61,834 nt of DNA from Sphingobium jiangsuense. GTDB taxonomy: Bacteria > Pseudomonadota > Alphaproteobacteria > Sphingomonadales > Sphingomonadaceae. A program made the position numbers and the translations under genes. Within the stretch, counting starts at the first letter, position 1. Every line of letters begins with the position of its first letter. The notes beneath the pieces were generated by a model. That model searched no databases, was not told the origin of the DNA, and saw only the letters and a program-made list of their open reading frames with translations. Shown piece by piece: positions 32,471-41,647 of the stretch. The stretch covers positions 1 to 61,834 of the forward strand of contig NZ_JACIDT010000022.1 in NCBI RefSeq assembly GCF_014196495.1, written 5' to 3'.

Positions 32471-33922
32471 ATGGCGCTGGACGGTTCCCCTTTATTGATG
32501 CTCATTGACGACGAACCGGCGCAAAAGCGGCTGATTTCGGCGCTTGCGTCGCGCGCGGGATGGCGCACGATCTTCGCGGGCGATCATATTTCCGCGCTGT
32601 CCATGCTGGGCACCCATGAAGGATTGCGGCTGGACGCGGTGCTGGTCGACCAATGGAATCCCCACATCAAGCCCGCCGACATCATCCGCGAGATTCGCGA
32701 GCGGCGGCCCGACATGCCGGTGCTCGTCCTCACCTCGCAGAACGACGTCAGCGACGCGGTGGAGGCGATGCGCGCGGGCGCGTGCGACTATCTGGCCAAG
32801 CCGATCGCGCCGGACCGGCTGATCGCCGCGCTCAACGCCACGCTCGACCGGTCGGACGGCAAGCAGGGCGAGCTGCGCCCGCTGACGGAAAAGCTGACCG
32901 CGCCGCTCGCCTTCAACGAAATCGTCGGCAGCGCGCCGCAATTCCTCGCCGCGCTCGCGATCGCGGCGAAGGCCGCGCGCACCCGCGTTCCCGTCCTTAT
33001 CGAAGGGGAAAGCGGCGTCGGCAAGGAAGTGATCGCGCAGGCGATCCACGCCGCCTCCCCCCGCCACCGCAACACGCTGGTCGCGGTCAATTGCGGGGCG
33101 ATTCCCGGAAATCTGGTCGAATCGGTGCTGTTCGGGCATGAACGCGGCGCCTTCACCGGCGCGTTCGAGCGGCAGACCGGCAAGTTCGTCCATGCCGACA
33201 TGGGCACCATCTTCCTCGACGAGGTAAGCGAAATGCCCCTCGACACGCAGGTCAAGCTGCTACGCGTGCTCCAGGATGGCGAGGTGCAGCCGGTCGGCGC
33301 CCGCATTCCGGTGCGCGTCGACGTACGCGTGATCGCCGCCACCAACAAGGTGCTGGAGGAGGAAGTGCGCGCCGGGCGCTTCCGCGAGGACCTCTATTAC
33401 CGCCTCAACGTGATGCATGTCGCCGTGCCGCCGCTACGCGACCGCAAGAGCGACATTCCCGCGCTCGCCCGCCATCTGCTGATGCGCCTCGCCGACCAGC
33501 CGGGCATGCGCAGTCTGGGCATCACGTCCGAGGCACTGGCGCTGCTGATGCAGCATGACTGGCCGGGCAATGTGCGCCAGTTGCAGAATGTGCTGTTCCG
33601 CGCCGCCGTGCTGTGCGAGGGGCAGGCGCTGACGCCGCAGGATTTCCCGCAGATCTCGGCGCAGCTGTCCATGGGCCGGGGCAAGGGCGCCGAAGCGGTG
33701 ACCGACCTCAACCGGCCGCGCCTGACCGCCAGCCCCAACGGCGTGACGCTGTTCGAGAATAACGGCCATATCCGCCAGCTTTCGGACATAGAAGCGGACG
33801 TGATCCGCCTCGCCATCGGCCATTATCGCGGCCGCATGACGGAAGTGGCGCGGCGGCTGGGCATCGGCCGCTCGACGCTCTACCGCAAATTGTCGGAACT
33901 GGGGATCGACAACGCGGCTTGA
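32471..33922 (+). CDS. NtrC-family sigma-54 response regulator
   Basis: 483 aa. The receiver domain (about 8-125) keeps the acidic pair (IDDE), the phospho-Asp (VLVDQW), Thr/Ser (VLTSQ) and Lys (LAKPI). The AAA+ domain has Walker A GESGVGKE near 182, the GAFTGA sigma-54 contact loop near 223 and DEVSEMP as Walker B. The C-terminal HTH (MTEVARRLGIGRSTLYRKLS) is Fis-like. It activates sigma-54 promoters when phosphorylated. No partner kinase is adjacent. It is a host chromosomal gene flanking the prophage. Confidence 0.9.
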   Translation: MALDGSPLLMLIDDEPAQKRLISALASRAGWRTIFAGDHISALSMLGTHEGLRLDAVLVDQWNPHIKPADIIREIRERRPDMPVLVLTSQNDVSDAVEAMRAGACDYLAKPIAPDRLIAALNATLDRSDGKQGELRPLTEKLTAPLAFNEIVGSAPQFLAALAIAAKAARTRVPVLIEGESGVGKEVIAQAIHAASPRHRNTLVAVNCGAIPGNLVESVLFGHERGAFTGAFERQTGKFVHADMGTIFLDEVSEMPLDTQVKLLRVLQDGEVQPVGARIPVRVDVRVIAATNKVLEEEVRAGRFREDLYYRLNVMHVAVPPLRDRKSDIPALARHLLMRLADQPGMRSLGITSEALALLMQHDWPGNVRQLQNVLFRAAVLCEGQALTPQDFPQISAQLSMGRGKGAEAVTDLNRPRLTASPNGVTLFENNGHIRQLSDIEADVIRLAIGHYRGRMTEVARRLGIGRSTLYRKLSELGIDNAA

Positions 33923-33955
33923 GGCGCGCAGCTGACCATTATCGCCAATCTCGTC

Positions 33956-34027
33956 ATGCCAGCGCAGGCCGGCATCGTTTTCGATAGCGCGGAACCCACC
34001 TCCAGAGATGCCAGCCTGCGCCGGCAT
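33956..34027. repeat. Pair of REP-like palindromes in opposite orientation
   Basis: ATGCCAGCGCAGGCCGGCAT (33956-33975) and ATGCCAGCCTGCGCCGGCAT (34008-34027) are near reverse complements, 32 bp apart. They lie in the 118-bp spacer between convergent genes. Such pairs are common host repeats. Confidence 0.7.
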
Positions 34028-34040
34028 GGCGGGCAGGGGC

Positions 34041-35159
34041 TCAGCCACTCACCAAAGCCGCGTCGCGCAGGCCGCGCCAGACATGCACCATCTGCACCGT
34101 TTCCGACACGTCATGGACACGCAGCATCTGCGCGCCGGACTGGACGCCGCGCTGCGCCAGCGCCAGCGATCCGCCCAGCCTCTGCGCCGCCGGCGCCTCG
34201 TTCGACAGCGCGCCGATCAGCCGCTTGCGGCTGACGCCGAGCAGCAGCGGCACGCCCAGCGCCTGATAGATCGCCAGCCGGTTCATGATCGCGAGATTGT
34301 CCTGCAACGACTTGCCGAAGCCGATGCCGGGATCGATCATGATCTTGTCCCGCCCGATGCCTGCCGCCTCGCAGGCCGCGATCCGCGCCTCCAGCCAGTC
34401 GTACACATCGGTCACCGCGTCCTGATAGACCGGGTTGTCGTGCGGATTGTCCCCCACGGCGGACGCATGCATCAGCACCACCGGGCACTCCGCCGCCGCA
34501 ACCACCTCCATCGCGCGCGGGTCGTGCAGCAGCGCGGACACATCGTTGACGAGGCCCGCGCCCGCCGCCAGCGCGGCCTCCATCACCGCCGCCTTGCGCG
34601 TGTCGATGGAGACGGGCGTGCCGCTCGCCGCCAGCTTCTCGATCACCGGGACGACGCGGGCGATCTCATCGCCTTCCCACACCTTGTCGGCGCCGGGACG
34701 GGTCGATTCCCCGCCGACATCGACGATCGCCGCGCCCTGCGCCATCATCGCGAAACCGCTGTCCGCCGCCGCAGCCGGATCGCCGATATGCTTGCCGCCG
34801 TCGGAAAAGCTGTCCGGCGTCATGTTCAATATGCCCATGACCTGCGGCACGTCGAAGCGGATCATCCGCGCGCCCAGCGCCAGCGGCGGGCGGATCGCGG
34901 CGATATTGGCGGCAAGCGCCCGTGCCCGCTCCGCCAGCGGCTCGACCAGATAGGAGCACCAGCCGTCGAAATCGGCGATCGTCACCCGGTCGCGCTGGAG
35001 GACGCCGTCCAGCCTCGCCGTGACTTCATAGCCCTGGAACCAGATCAGCCCGCCGCCCATGCGCGCGGTGCGCCCGTCCAGCCCGACCGGGCTTTCCGCG
35101 AACCAGATCGGCCGCAGATAGAACTTCGTGTCCGGTTCGAGCAGCGATGGATCGATCAT
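34041..35159 (-). CDS. folP: Dihydropteroate synthase with N-terminal extension
   Basis: 372 aa. The TIM-barrel domain starts near 100 with VMGILNMTPDSFSDGGKH (signature 1) and AAIVDVGGESTRPGA near 142 (signature 2). NDVSALLHDPRAME, PGIGFGKS and the Lys/Arg region LLGVSRKR follow. It condenses 6-hydroxymethyl-dihydropterin pyrophosphate with p-aminobenzoate in folate synthesis. The first 100 residues are an extension common in sphingomonads. It is the last gene of the leftward glmM-ccrM operon, 16 bp after ccrM. Confidence 0.9.
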   Translation of the reverse strand: MIDPSLLEPDTKFYLRPIWFAESPVGLDGRTARMGGGLIWFQGYEVTARLDGVLQRDRVTIADFDGWCSYLVEPLAERARALAANIAAIRPPLALGARMIRFDVPQVMGILNMTPDSFSDGGKHIGDPAAAADSGFAMMAQGAAIVDVGGESTRPGADKVWEGDEIARVVPVIEKLAASGTPVSIDTRKAAVMEAALAAGAGLVNDVSALLHDPRAMEVVAAAECPVVLMHASAVGDNPHDNPVYQDAVTDVYDWLEARIAACEAAGIGRDKIMIDPGIGFGKSLQDNLAIMNRLAIYQALGVPLLLGVSRKRLIGALSNEAPAAQRLGGSLALAQRGVQSGAQMLRVHDVSETVQMVHVWRGLRDAALVSG

Positions 35160-35175
35160 GGCTCCGCCTGTCGGC

Positions 35176-36312
35176 TCAGGGCTGCGTCGCGAGCAGATAG
35201 GTCTGGCGCAGCGTGTCGATGGGTTTCAGCCCATCCTTCGTCTCGATCTGCCAGAAAGTCCAGCCGTTGCACGACGGCGCGCCCTGCACCTTCGACCCGA
35301 CGCCATGGATGGAGCCCGCATGCCCCTCTCCCTCCAGCGATCCGTCGGCGCGCACCACCGCCTTCCAGCGGCGCTTCGTGTCGGTGAGCATCGTGCCCGG
35401 CGCGATATAGCCGGTTTCGACCAGCGTGCCGAAGGCGACCTTCGGCTGCTGCTTCGGGCTCTGCATGATGGAAAGCGCGCTTTCGTCGAGCGGCAGCGCC
35501 GCCTCGATCCGTTCCAGCGCCGCCTCGCAATAGCCTTCCTCGCGCTCGATGCCGATCCATTTGCGCCCCAGCCGCTTCGCCACCGCGCCGGTGGTGCCGG
35601 TGCCGAAGAACGGGTCCAGCACCACGTCGCCCGGCCTGGTGCAGGCGAGCATCACGCGATAGAGCAGCGCCTCCGGCTTTTGCGTCGGGTGGACCTTGGT
35701 GCCGCCCTTCTTCAGCCGCTCCTGCCCGCCGCAGATCGGCAGCACCCAGTCGGAGCGCATCTGAAGCTCGTCGTTCAGCGTCTTCATCGCGCGATAGTTG
35801 AAGGTATAGCGCGCATTCTCGTTCTGGCTCGCCCAGATCAGCGTCTCATGCGCGTTGGTGAAGCGGGTGCCCTTGAAATTGGGCATCGGGTTCGCCTTGC
35901 GCCAGATGATGTCGTTGAGGATCCAGAAACCCTGATCCTGCATCGTAGCGCCGACGCGGAAGATATTGTGATAGCTGCCGATTACCCAGATGGTGCCGTT
36001 GGGTTTCAGGATACGCCGCGCCTCGCGCAGCCAGTCGCGGGTGAAGCTGTCATAGGCGGCGAAGCTGTCGAACTTGTCCCAATCGTCGGTGACGGCATCG
36101 ACATGGCTGCCGTCGGGCCGGTTGAGGTCGCCGCCGAGCTGGAGGTTGTAGGGCGGATCGGCGAAGATCATGTCGACGCAGGCATCGGGCAGCTTGCGCA
36201 TTTCCGGGATGCAGTCGCCCCGGATCAGGCGATCGGTTTCGATCGCGATTTGCGGCGCGATGGCGGCCTTGCGCTTTCGTGTGCGTGTGCCGATCTGCTC
36301 CATAACACCCAT
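35176..36312 (-). CDS. ccrM: CcrM-type GANTC adenine DNA methyltransferase
   Basis: 378 aa, CcrM length. The beta-class order has DPPYNLQLGG near 52 before the SAM motif DPFFGTGTTGA near 228. HPTQKPEALL is conserved, and residues about 285-378 form the RAMA-type C-terminal domain (VRADGSLEGEGHAGSIHGVG), needed for DNA recognition. CcrM methylates adenine in GANTC after replication and couples gene expression to the alphaproteobacterial cell cycle. Its own upstream region is packed with GANTC sites. It is cotranscribed by order with rnhB and folP. Confidence 0.92.
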   Translation of the reverse strand: MGVMEQIGTRTRKRKAAIAPQIAIETDRLIRGDCIPEMRKLPDACVDMIFADPPYNLQLGGDLNRPDGSHVDAVTDDWDKFDSFAAYDSFTRDWLREARRILKPNGTIWVIGSYHNIFRVGATMQDQGFWILNDIIWRKANPMPNFKGTRFTNAHETLIWASQNENARYTFNYRAMKTLNDELQMRSDWVLPICGGQERLKKGGTKVHPTQKPEALLYRVMLACTRPGDVVLDPFFGTGTTGAVAKRLGRKWIGIEREEGYCEAALERIEAALPLDESALSIMQSPKQQPKVAFGTLVETGYIAPGTMLTDTKRRWKAVVRADGSLEGEGHAGSIHGVGSKVQGAPSCNGWTFWQIETKDGLKPIDTLRQTYLLATQP

Positions 36313-36348
36313 ATTCTACCCCCCGAAACCTGTCCGAAGGACCGGAAT

Positions 36349-36500
36349 GAGTCCTCGGCGACTCCGCGTCAAGGGGCGTAACAATGGTTAACGACTCGGC
36401 GGATTCCCGTGCAGATCGATGAGTCGAGCGCCAGGCACGAGATATTGAGTCCTTCGAGTCGCAAGGGACTCAATATGCTGTACTGTTGCCGGAAAGACTC
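36349..36500 (-). promoter_or_regulatory. Cluster of nine GANTC sites upstream of ccrM
   Basis: GANTC occurs at 36349, 36360, 36393, 36402, 36421, 36447, 36456, 36467 and 36496. About 0.6 would be expected by chance in 152 bp. An inverted repeat ATTGAGTCC (36444-36452) with GGACTCAAT (36466-36474) contains three of them. The cluster lies in the 335-bp gap between rnhB and ccrM, so methylation feedback on ccrM is likely. The gap holds no protein gene. Confidence 0.8.
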
Positions 36501-36527
36501 ACCCGATCGAGAGGGTGAAATTTTTTT
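36499..36527 (+). terminator. Orphan rightward intrinsic terminator upstream of ccrM
   Basis: TCACCC (36499-36504) pairs with GGGTGA (36513-36518) and seven Ts follow (36521-36527). No rightward gene precedes it; all genes here run leftward. It could end a small rightward RNA from the GANTC cluster. Confidence 0.5.
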
Positions 36528-36647
36528 GGCGATCCGCTTTCACGCCATGCGAGCGCAGACCGGCATCTCAGGAGACGGCGCGCGACATGGCCTGAGGCCC
36601 CGCCTGCGCATGGGCGACGGTCTGGAAGACGACGCCTGGCCGCCCTC

Positions 36648-37223
36648 TTACAGCAACGCCAGTTGCGCCACCGGGGCGAAGCTGCGCCGGTGCAGCGGGC
36701 ACGGTCCATGCTCCCGCAACGCCTCAAGGTGCACCGCGCTGCCATAGCCCTTGTTGCTGTGCCAGCCATAATGGGGATAGCGCCGCGCCGCCTGCACCAT
36801 GAAGCGGTCGCGCTCCTCCTTGGCGATGATCGACGCCGCCGAGATGCAGCCGTGCAGCGCGTCGCCCCCGATCACCGCCTCCGCGCTGTAGCGCCAGCGC
36901 GGCAGGCGGTTGCCGTCCACCAATATATGCGGCGGGTCGAAGGCCAGCGCCTCGACCGCGCGGGTCATAGCGAGGAAGGTCGCCTGCAATATGTTGATCG
37001 CGTCGATCTCCTCGACGCTCGCCATGCCGACGCCGACATGCAGCGCGCGGGCGCGTATCTCCCCCTCCAGCACCGCGCGGCGGGCGGGGGTCAGCTTCTT
37101 GCTGTCGTCGAGGCCATCGATCGGATCATCGGGGTTCAGGATGACCGCCGCGGCCACCACCGGCCCCGCCAGCGGCCCGCGCCCGGCCTCGTCCACCCCT
37201 GCGATCAGCGAGAGGATCGTCAT
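36648..37223 (-). CDS. rnhB: Ribonuclease HII
   Basis: 191 aa from ATG 37223, overlapping the thiD stop. GVDEAGRGPLAGPVVAAAVI near 9 has the first Asp-Glu pair, DSKKLTPARR near 40 and SIIAKEERDRFM near 135 carry the remaining conserved residues, and GYGSAVHLEAL matches the C-terminal part. It cuts RNA in DNA-RNA hybrids and removes misincorporated ribonucleotides. In alphaproteobacteria it commonly neighbours ccrM. A longer leftward frame here (to 38060) is a composite and was not used. Confidence 0.9.
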   Translation of the reverse strand: MTILSLIAGVDEAGRGPLAGPVVAAAVILNPDDPIDGLDDSKKLTPARRAVLEGEIRARALHVGVGMASVEEIDAINILQATFLAMTRAVEALAFDPPHILVDGNRLPRWRYSAEAVIGGDALHGCISAASIIAKEERDRFMVQAARRYPHYGWHSNKGYGSAVHLEALREHGPCPLHRRSFAPVAQLALL

Positions 37224-38005
37224 GGCCGGAACGGCTCCAGCGGAAAGCCCATCGGCCCGCGCCCGGCGCCCAGCCCCGGCGCCACGGACAGGGCCGCGCG
37301 CACATAGGCGCGCGCCCGCTCCACCGCTTCGGGCAGCGGCCGCCCCTCGGCCAGACCGCAGGCGATGGCGCTCGCCAGCGTGCAGCCGGTGCCGTGGTCG
37401 GCCCGCGTATCGATGCGGCGGCCGCGCCAGACATGCTCCGTCCCGTCCGCCTCGATCAGCCGGTCGGTGATCTCGTCGCCTTCCGCATGGCCACCCTTCA
37501 CCAGCAGCGCGCAGCCATGGGCACGCACCGCCGCCTCGCCGCCCAGCGCGGCCAGTTCGGGCAGATTGGGCGTGGTCAGCGTCGCGCGGCGCATCAGGCG
37601 GCCGAAAGCGGCGATGGTCGCCTCGTCCGCCAGCACCGAGCCGCTGGTCGCCACCATCACCGGGTCGAACACCACCGGCACGCCCGGCATCGCCTCCAGC
37701 CGGTCGGCGACCGCATGGACGATATCCGGCCCGCCGATCATGCCGATCTTCACCGCATCGACACCGATGTCGGAGAGCACCGCATCCATCTGCGCCAGCA
37801 CGAACTCCACCGGCACCGCATGCACGCCGGTGACACCCAGCGTGTTCTGCGCGGTCAGCGCGGCGATCGCCGTCATCGCGAAGCCGCCCATGCCGGTGAT
37901 CGCCTTGATATCCGCCTGTATCCCCGCGCCGCCGCCGCTGTCCGACCCGGCGATGACGAGGACGCGGCCGATGGCCCCCCGCCTGTTTCCTGGCCGCTCG
38001 CTCAT
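37220..38005 (-). CDS. thiD: Hydroxymethylpyrimidine (phosphate) kinase
   Basis: 261 aa from ATG 38005, overlapping the DUF1272 stop. GRVLVIAGSDSGGGAGIQAD near 11 is the ThiD N-terminal signature. KIGMIGG near 89, VVFDPVMVATSG near 113 and DHGTGCTLASAIACG near 209 (ribokinase-type GTGC site) follow. It makes HMP pyrophosphate for thiamine synthesis. Longer in-frame starts exist upstream but lie inside the DUF1272 gene. Confidence 0.9.
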   Translation of the reverse strand: MSERPGNRRGAIGRVLVIAGSDSGGGAGIQADIKAITGMGGFAMTAIAALTAQNTLGVTGVHAVPVEFVLAQMDAVLSDIGVDAVKIGMIGGPDIVHAVADRLEAMPGVPVVFDPVMVATSGSVLADEATIAAFGRLMRRATLTTPNLPELAALGGEAAVRAHGCALLVKGGHAEGDEITDRLIEADGTEHVWRGRRIDTRADHGTGCTLASAIACGLAEGRPLPEAVERARAYVRAALSVAPGLGAGRGPMGFPLEPFRP

Positions 38006-38226
38006 CCCTTGTGATGCCTCCGCGTCGAGGCCGGATAGCGCGACAGCACATCGCCGACACGCGCCGGGCGGTCCATCAGTTCGCCGCCGCAATTGGGGCA
38101 GCGGTCGTCCAGCTCCTCCGCGCACTCCGCGCAGAAGGTGCATTCCATCGAGCAGATGAACGCACCGCCCGCGTCGGCGGGCAGGTCGCAGCCGCAGCGC
38201 TCGCAATCGGGGCGCATCTCCAGCAT
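38002..38226 (-). CDS. DUF1272 zinc-ribbon protein
   Basis: 74 aa. Cys motifs RPDCERCGCDLP near 5, CTFCAECAEELDDRCPNCGG near 29-48 form a double zinc ribbon typical of DUF1272, whose members are small and of unknown function. It overlaps glmM by 3 bp (ATGA) and thiD by 4 bp, so it is translated within the operon. No role is known. Confidence 0.85.
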   Translation of the reverse strand: MLEMRPDCERCGCDLPADAGGAFICSMECTFCAECAEELDDRCPNCGGELMDRPARVGDVLSRYPASTRRHHKG

Positions 38227-39590
38227 CAGGCGGCGGCCCTCTCGATCTCGGCGCAGATGCGCTCCACCACGTCGCGCACCTGGTCGTCGCGGTCGCCCTC
38301 GGCCATCACGCGGATCACCGGTTCGGTGCCGGACAGGCGGATGACGAGCCGCCCGCTGCCCTGCAATTCGGCCTCGGCCTGCGCGATGACCTGCCGCACG
38401 GCATCCGCCTCCAGCGGCTTGCCGCCGGAAAAGCGCACATTCTTGAGCAGTTGCGGCACCGGGTCGAACTGATGGAGCAGCGCGCTCGCAGTCTTGCCGG
38501 AACGGACCAGCGCCGCCAGCACCTGCAACGCCGCCACCGTGCCGTCGCCGGTGGTGCCATAGTCGGAGAGGATCATGTGCCCCGACTGCTCGCCGCCGAC
38601 ATTGTAGCCGCCCTCGCGCATCTTTTCGAGCACATAGCGGTCGCCGACCCTGGTACGCACCAGATCGATGCCGAGCCCCTGCACGAAGCGCTCCAGCCCC
38701 AGGTTGGACATGACCGTCGAGACGAGGCCGCCGCCGGTCAACCGCCCATCCTTCGCCCAGCGCGCGGCGATCAGCGCCATGATCTGGTCGCCGTCGACCA
38801 CCTTGCCCTTTTCATCGACGATGATCAGGCGGTCCGCGTCGCCATCCAGCGCGATGCCGATATCCGCGCCCGCCGACACCACCGTTTCCTGGCAGAGCAG
38901 CGGCGCGGTCGATCCGCAGCCTTCGTTGATGTTGGTGCCGTTGGGCGTGACGCCGACCGCGATCACCTCCGCGCCCAGTTCCCACAGCGCGCTGGGCGCC
39001 ACCTGATAGGCCGCGCCATTGGCGCAATCGACCACGATCTTGAGCCCGTCGAGCCGCAGGTCGGCGGGGAAGCTGGACTTGACCGCATGGATATAGCGCC
39101 CGCGCGCATCCTCCACGCGCCGCGCCCGGCCGATATCCTGCGAGGCGGCGAGCGGGATGTCCTGATCCAGCAGCGCCTCGATCTTCAGTTCGTCCTCGTC
39201 GGACAGCTTGTAGCCGTCCGGGCCGAACAGCTTGATGCCGTTGTCGTGATAGGGGTTGTGGCTGGCCGAGATCATCACGCCGAGGTCGGCCCGCATCGAA
39301 TGGGCGAGCATCGCGACGGCGGGCGTCGGGATCGGGCCGAACTGCACCACGTCCATGCCGACCGAGGTGAAGCCGGCGACCAGCGCATTTTCCACCATAT
39401 AGCCCGACAGCCGCGTATCCTTGCCGATGACGACGCGATGGCGATGCTTGCCGCGCAGGAAATGCGTGCCCGCCGCCATGCCGACCTTCATCGCCAGTTC
39501 GGCGGTCATCGGCCATTTGTTGGTGCGGCCGCGAATGCCGTCGGTGCCGAAATAGTTGCGCGTGCTCACCCTGCTTCCCTCGCCAGCCAT
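38226..39590 (-). CDS. glmM: Phosphoglucosamine mutase
   Basis: 454 aa; a GTG at 39569 (about seven residues shorter) is an alternative start. NYFGTDGIRGRTNKWPMTAE near 12 is the GlmM N-terminal signature. The phospho-Ser lies in VMISASHNPYHDNGIKLFG near 100, the metal site is DGDADR near 245, and RLSGTEPVIRVMAEG near 424 binds phosphate. It makes glucosamine-1-phosphate for peptidoglycan and LPS precursors. It heads the leftward operon with DUF1272, thiD, rnhB, ccrM and folP. Confidence 0.9.
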   Translation of the reverse strand: MAGEGSRVSTRNYFGTDGIRGRTNKWPMTAELAMKVGMAAGTHFLRGKHRHRVVIGKDTRLSGYMVENALVAGFTSVGMDVVQFGPIPTPAVAMLAHSMRADLGVMISASHNPYHDNGIKLFGPDGYKLSDEDELKIEALLDQDIPLAASQDIGRARRVEDARGRYIHAVKSSFPADLRLDGLKIVVDCANGAAYQVAPSALWELGAEVIAVGVTPNGTNINEGCGSTAPLLCQETVVSAGADIGIALDGDADRLIIVDEKGKVVDGDQIMALIAARWAKDGRLTGGGLVSTVMSNLGLERFVQGLGIDLVRTRVGDRYVLEKMREGGYNVGGEQSGHMILSDYGTTGDGTVAALQVLAALVRSGKTASALLHQFDPVPQLLKNVRFSGGKPLEADAVRQVIAQAEAELQGSGRLVIRLSGTEPVIRVMAEGDRDDQVRDVVERICAEIERAAA

Positions 39591-39697
39591 GCCCTTCTGC
39601 GCGCCATAGCGAAAAGGAGGGGAAGCGAAAAGGCTTTGCAGCGGGCGGCCGGGCGAATAAGCGGGACGGATCGCCCCTAATTCCGGGTAAGATCCTG

Positions 39698-40740
39698 ATG
39701 CGCAAGGCCCTGTTGATCCTCGGCAGCCTCCTCCTCGGCCTGATGCTGGGCATGGCGACGCAACCGGCGGCGCCCTTCTGGGGGCAGGCCGCCGATATCA
39801 TCGGCACGCTCTGGCTCAACGGACTGCGGATGAGCGTCATTCCGCTGATCGTCGCGCTGCTGGTGACGGGCATCGCGCAGACGGCGCAGGCGGCGCGCGG
39901 CGGCAGGCTGGCGGCGCGGGGCATCGCACTGATGCTGGCGCTGCTGGCGCTCTCCTCGCTGAGCGCGGCGCTGTTCGTGCCCGCGATCCTCGCGCTGTTC
40001 CCGATCCCGGCGGAGGCCGCGCAGGCGCTGCGCGCGCTGCTCGTCCGGCCGCAGGAGGTCGGCGCGGTGCCGGGGCCGGGCGCGTTCCTCACCGGCCTCA
40101 TACCGACCAACCCCTTCGCGGCCGCCGCGGAAGGGGCGATCCTGCCGCTGCTCGTCTTCACCTTCGCCTTCGCCTTTGCGGCGAACCGCCTGCCGGAGGG
40201 GCAGCGCGCGCTGCTCACCGGATTTTTCGATGCGGCGGCCAATGCGCTGATCATCGTCGTCGGCTGGGTGCTGTGGCTGGCGCCCGTCGGCGTGCTGGCG
40301 CTCGCCTATACGCTGGGCCGGGCGACCGGAGGGGCGGCGTTCGGGGCTCTCGCCCATTATGTCGCGGTGCTGGTGGTGACCGGCGCGCTAGTGTGGATCG
40401 CCGCCTTCTTCCTCGCCGCCTTCGGCGCGCGGATCGGGCCGCTGCGCTTCTTCCGCGCGGCCATTCCCGCGCAGGCGGTCGCCATCTCCACCCAGTCCTC
40501 ACTCGCCTCGCTGCCCGCGATGTTGCAGGGGCTGGACCAGCTCGGCACGCGCCGCCCGGTGTCGGAGGTGATCCTGCCCATTGCCGTCGCCCTGTTCCGC
40601 GCGACCGGCCCGGCGATGAACCTCGGCGTCGCGCTCTATGTCGCGCACTGGCTGGGCGTGCAGCTGTCGCCGTGGCAGGTCGCGCTCGGCGTGGCGGTGG
40701 CGACCGTCACCACCATCGGCTCGGTCAGCCTGCCGGTCCC
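39698..40740 (+). pseudogene. Cation:dicarboxylate symporter, 3' end lost
   Basis: About 348 residues match the SDF (dicarboxylate/amino acid:cation) symporter family: MRKALLILGSLLLGLMLGMA, membrane segments along the length, and GPAMNLGVALYVA in the TM7 region. Homology stops at IGSVSLP, where intact members continue with roughly 50-60 residues including TM8 and its Asp/Asn substrate residues. The frame then runs on through antisense sequence of the MetE-like gene, giving a meaningless 270-residue tail. Transport is therefore probably lost. The junction is convergent and shared with the next entry. Confidence 0.75.
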
Positions 40741-41602
40741 ACGCGGCCTCCGGCGATCCGCCTGCTCCGACGGTCAGCGCGTGGCGGGGGCTGAGCGACA
40801 GCCGGTCGGTGTCGACGACCGCCGCCGCCGCGTCGATCAGCGCGACCAGATCGTCGGGATCGGGCAAATGCGCGGCATGCGCGTCGAACAGCCCCAGCAC
40901 CGCATCGGCCTCGGCCGGCAGCAGCGACAGGAACGCGAAATCGCCCTTCGCAGCGCCGCCGCAATCGAACAGGAAGCGGTTGGCGCCAACGCCGTGGAAC
41001 AGCCGCTCGGCGGCGGCCGGGTCCAGATCCTTCGCGAACGGCGCGGTGGCAGCATCGTGCCGGTCGTGCAGGCACAGCGCCAGTTTCACCCCCTCCTCCG
41101 GCCGCAGCGCGCCGAGCACGGCCGCATCGGCGGCGATCTGCTCCGCCAGCCGCGCATCGGGATCGCCCCCGGCCGCGCGGATCGCCTCGCGCCCGGCCTT
41201 GTGGACCAGCGGCGTATAAGCCGAGCCGTCGATCTGGATATAGCGCACGCCCATTTCCAGCAGACGCCGGATCGTCTCGCCATCGGCTGTTCCGGGCGCT
41301 CCCTCGCGGCGCGGCAGGCACAGCTTGGGCGTCATCGGGCCGTGGGCGAAAATAAAGGCCGCCTCGGCCGCCGGATCGCAGGCCCGCGCGCCCTCTCCGC
41401 CCGCACGATAGCGGCGGCGCAGTTCGCCGTCGGTCGCGAGGCTGATCCATGCATCCTGCTGGAGGATCAGCAATTCCTCGATCGCCCTGTCGATCGCCTC
41501 CTCCAGCGCCGTGCCGGAAAGGCCGGGCGCGGCGGCGAGGAAGGCGGGCGGCGGCAGTAGCGCGCCATGATGGTCTGTCGGAAAACGTCTGGAAACGGCC
41601 AT
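40741..41602 (-). pseudogene. MetE-like methyltransferase, 3' end lost
   Basis: About 287 residues match cobalamin-independent methionine-synthase-like proteins: TDHHGALLPPPAFLAA near 9, ATDGELRRRYRAGGEG near 56, LGLFDAHAAHLPDPDDLVA near 224 and DRLSLSP near 253. The Zn-site region is divergent (ALCLHDRHDA rather than HxC). Homology fades at EAAWDRQAD near 40741, and the last 15-20 residues of the family are missing; beyond it the frame reads antisense symporter codons. The gene may be weakly functional or dead. Confidence 0.7.
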
Positions 41603-41647
41603 GCTATCCGTCCTGAAAATGAGAGGAATGGAGGGGGTGCACGCCGC

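Noticed and set aside
36648..38060. Leftward 470-aa frame covering thiD and rnhB
   Set aside because: The N-terminal part is a frame-shifted reading of thiD. Only the part after ATG 37223 is a real protein (RNase HII).
39698..41560. 620-aa rightward symporter fusion
   Set aside because: Only the first 348 residues match a family. The rest is antisense MetE-like sequence, so the full ORF was treated as a truncated pseudogene.
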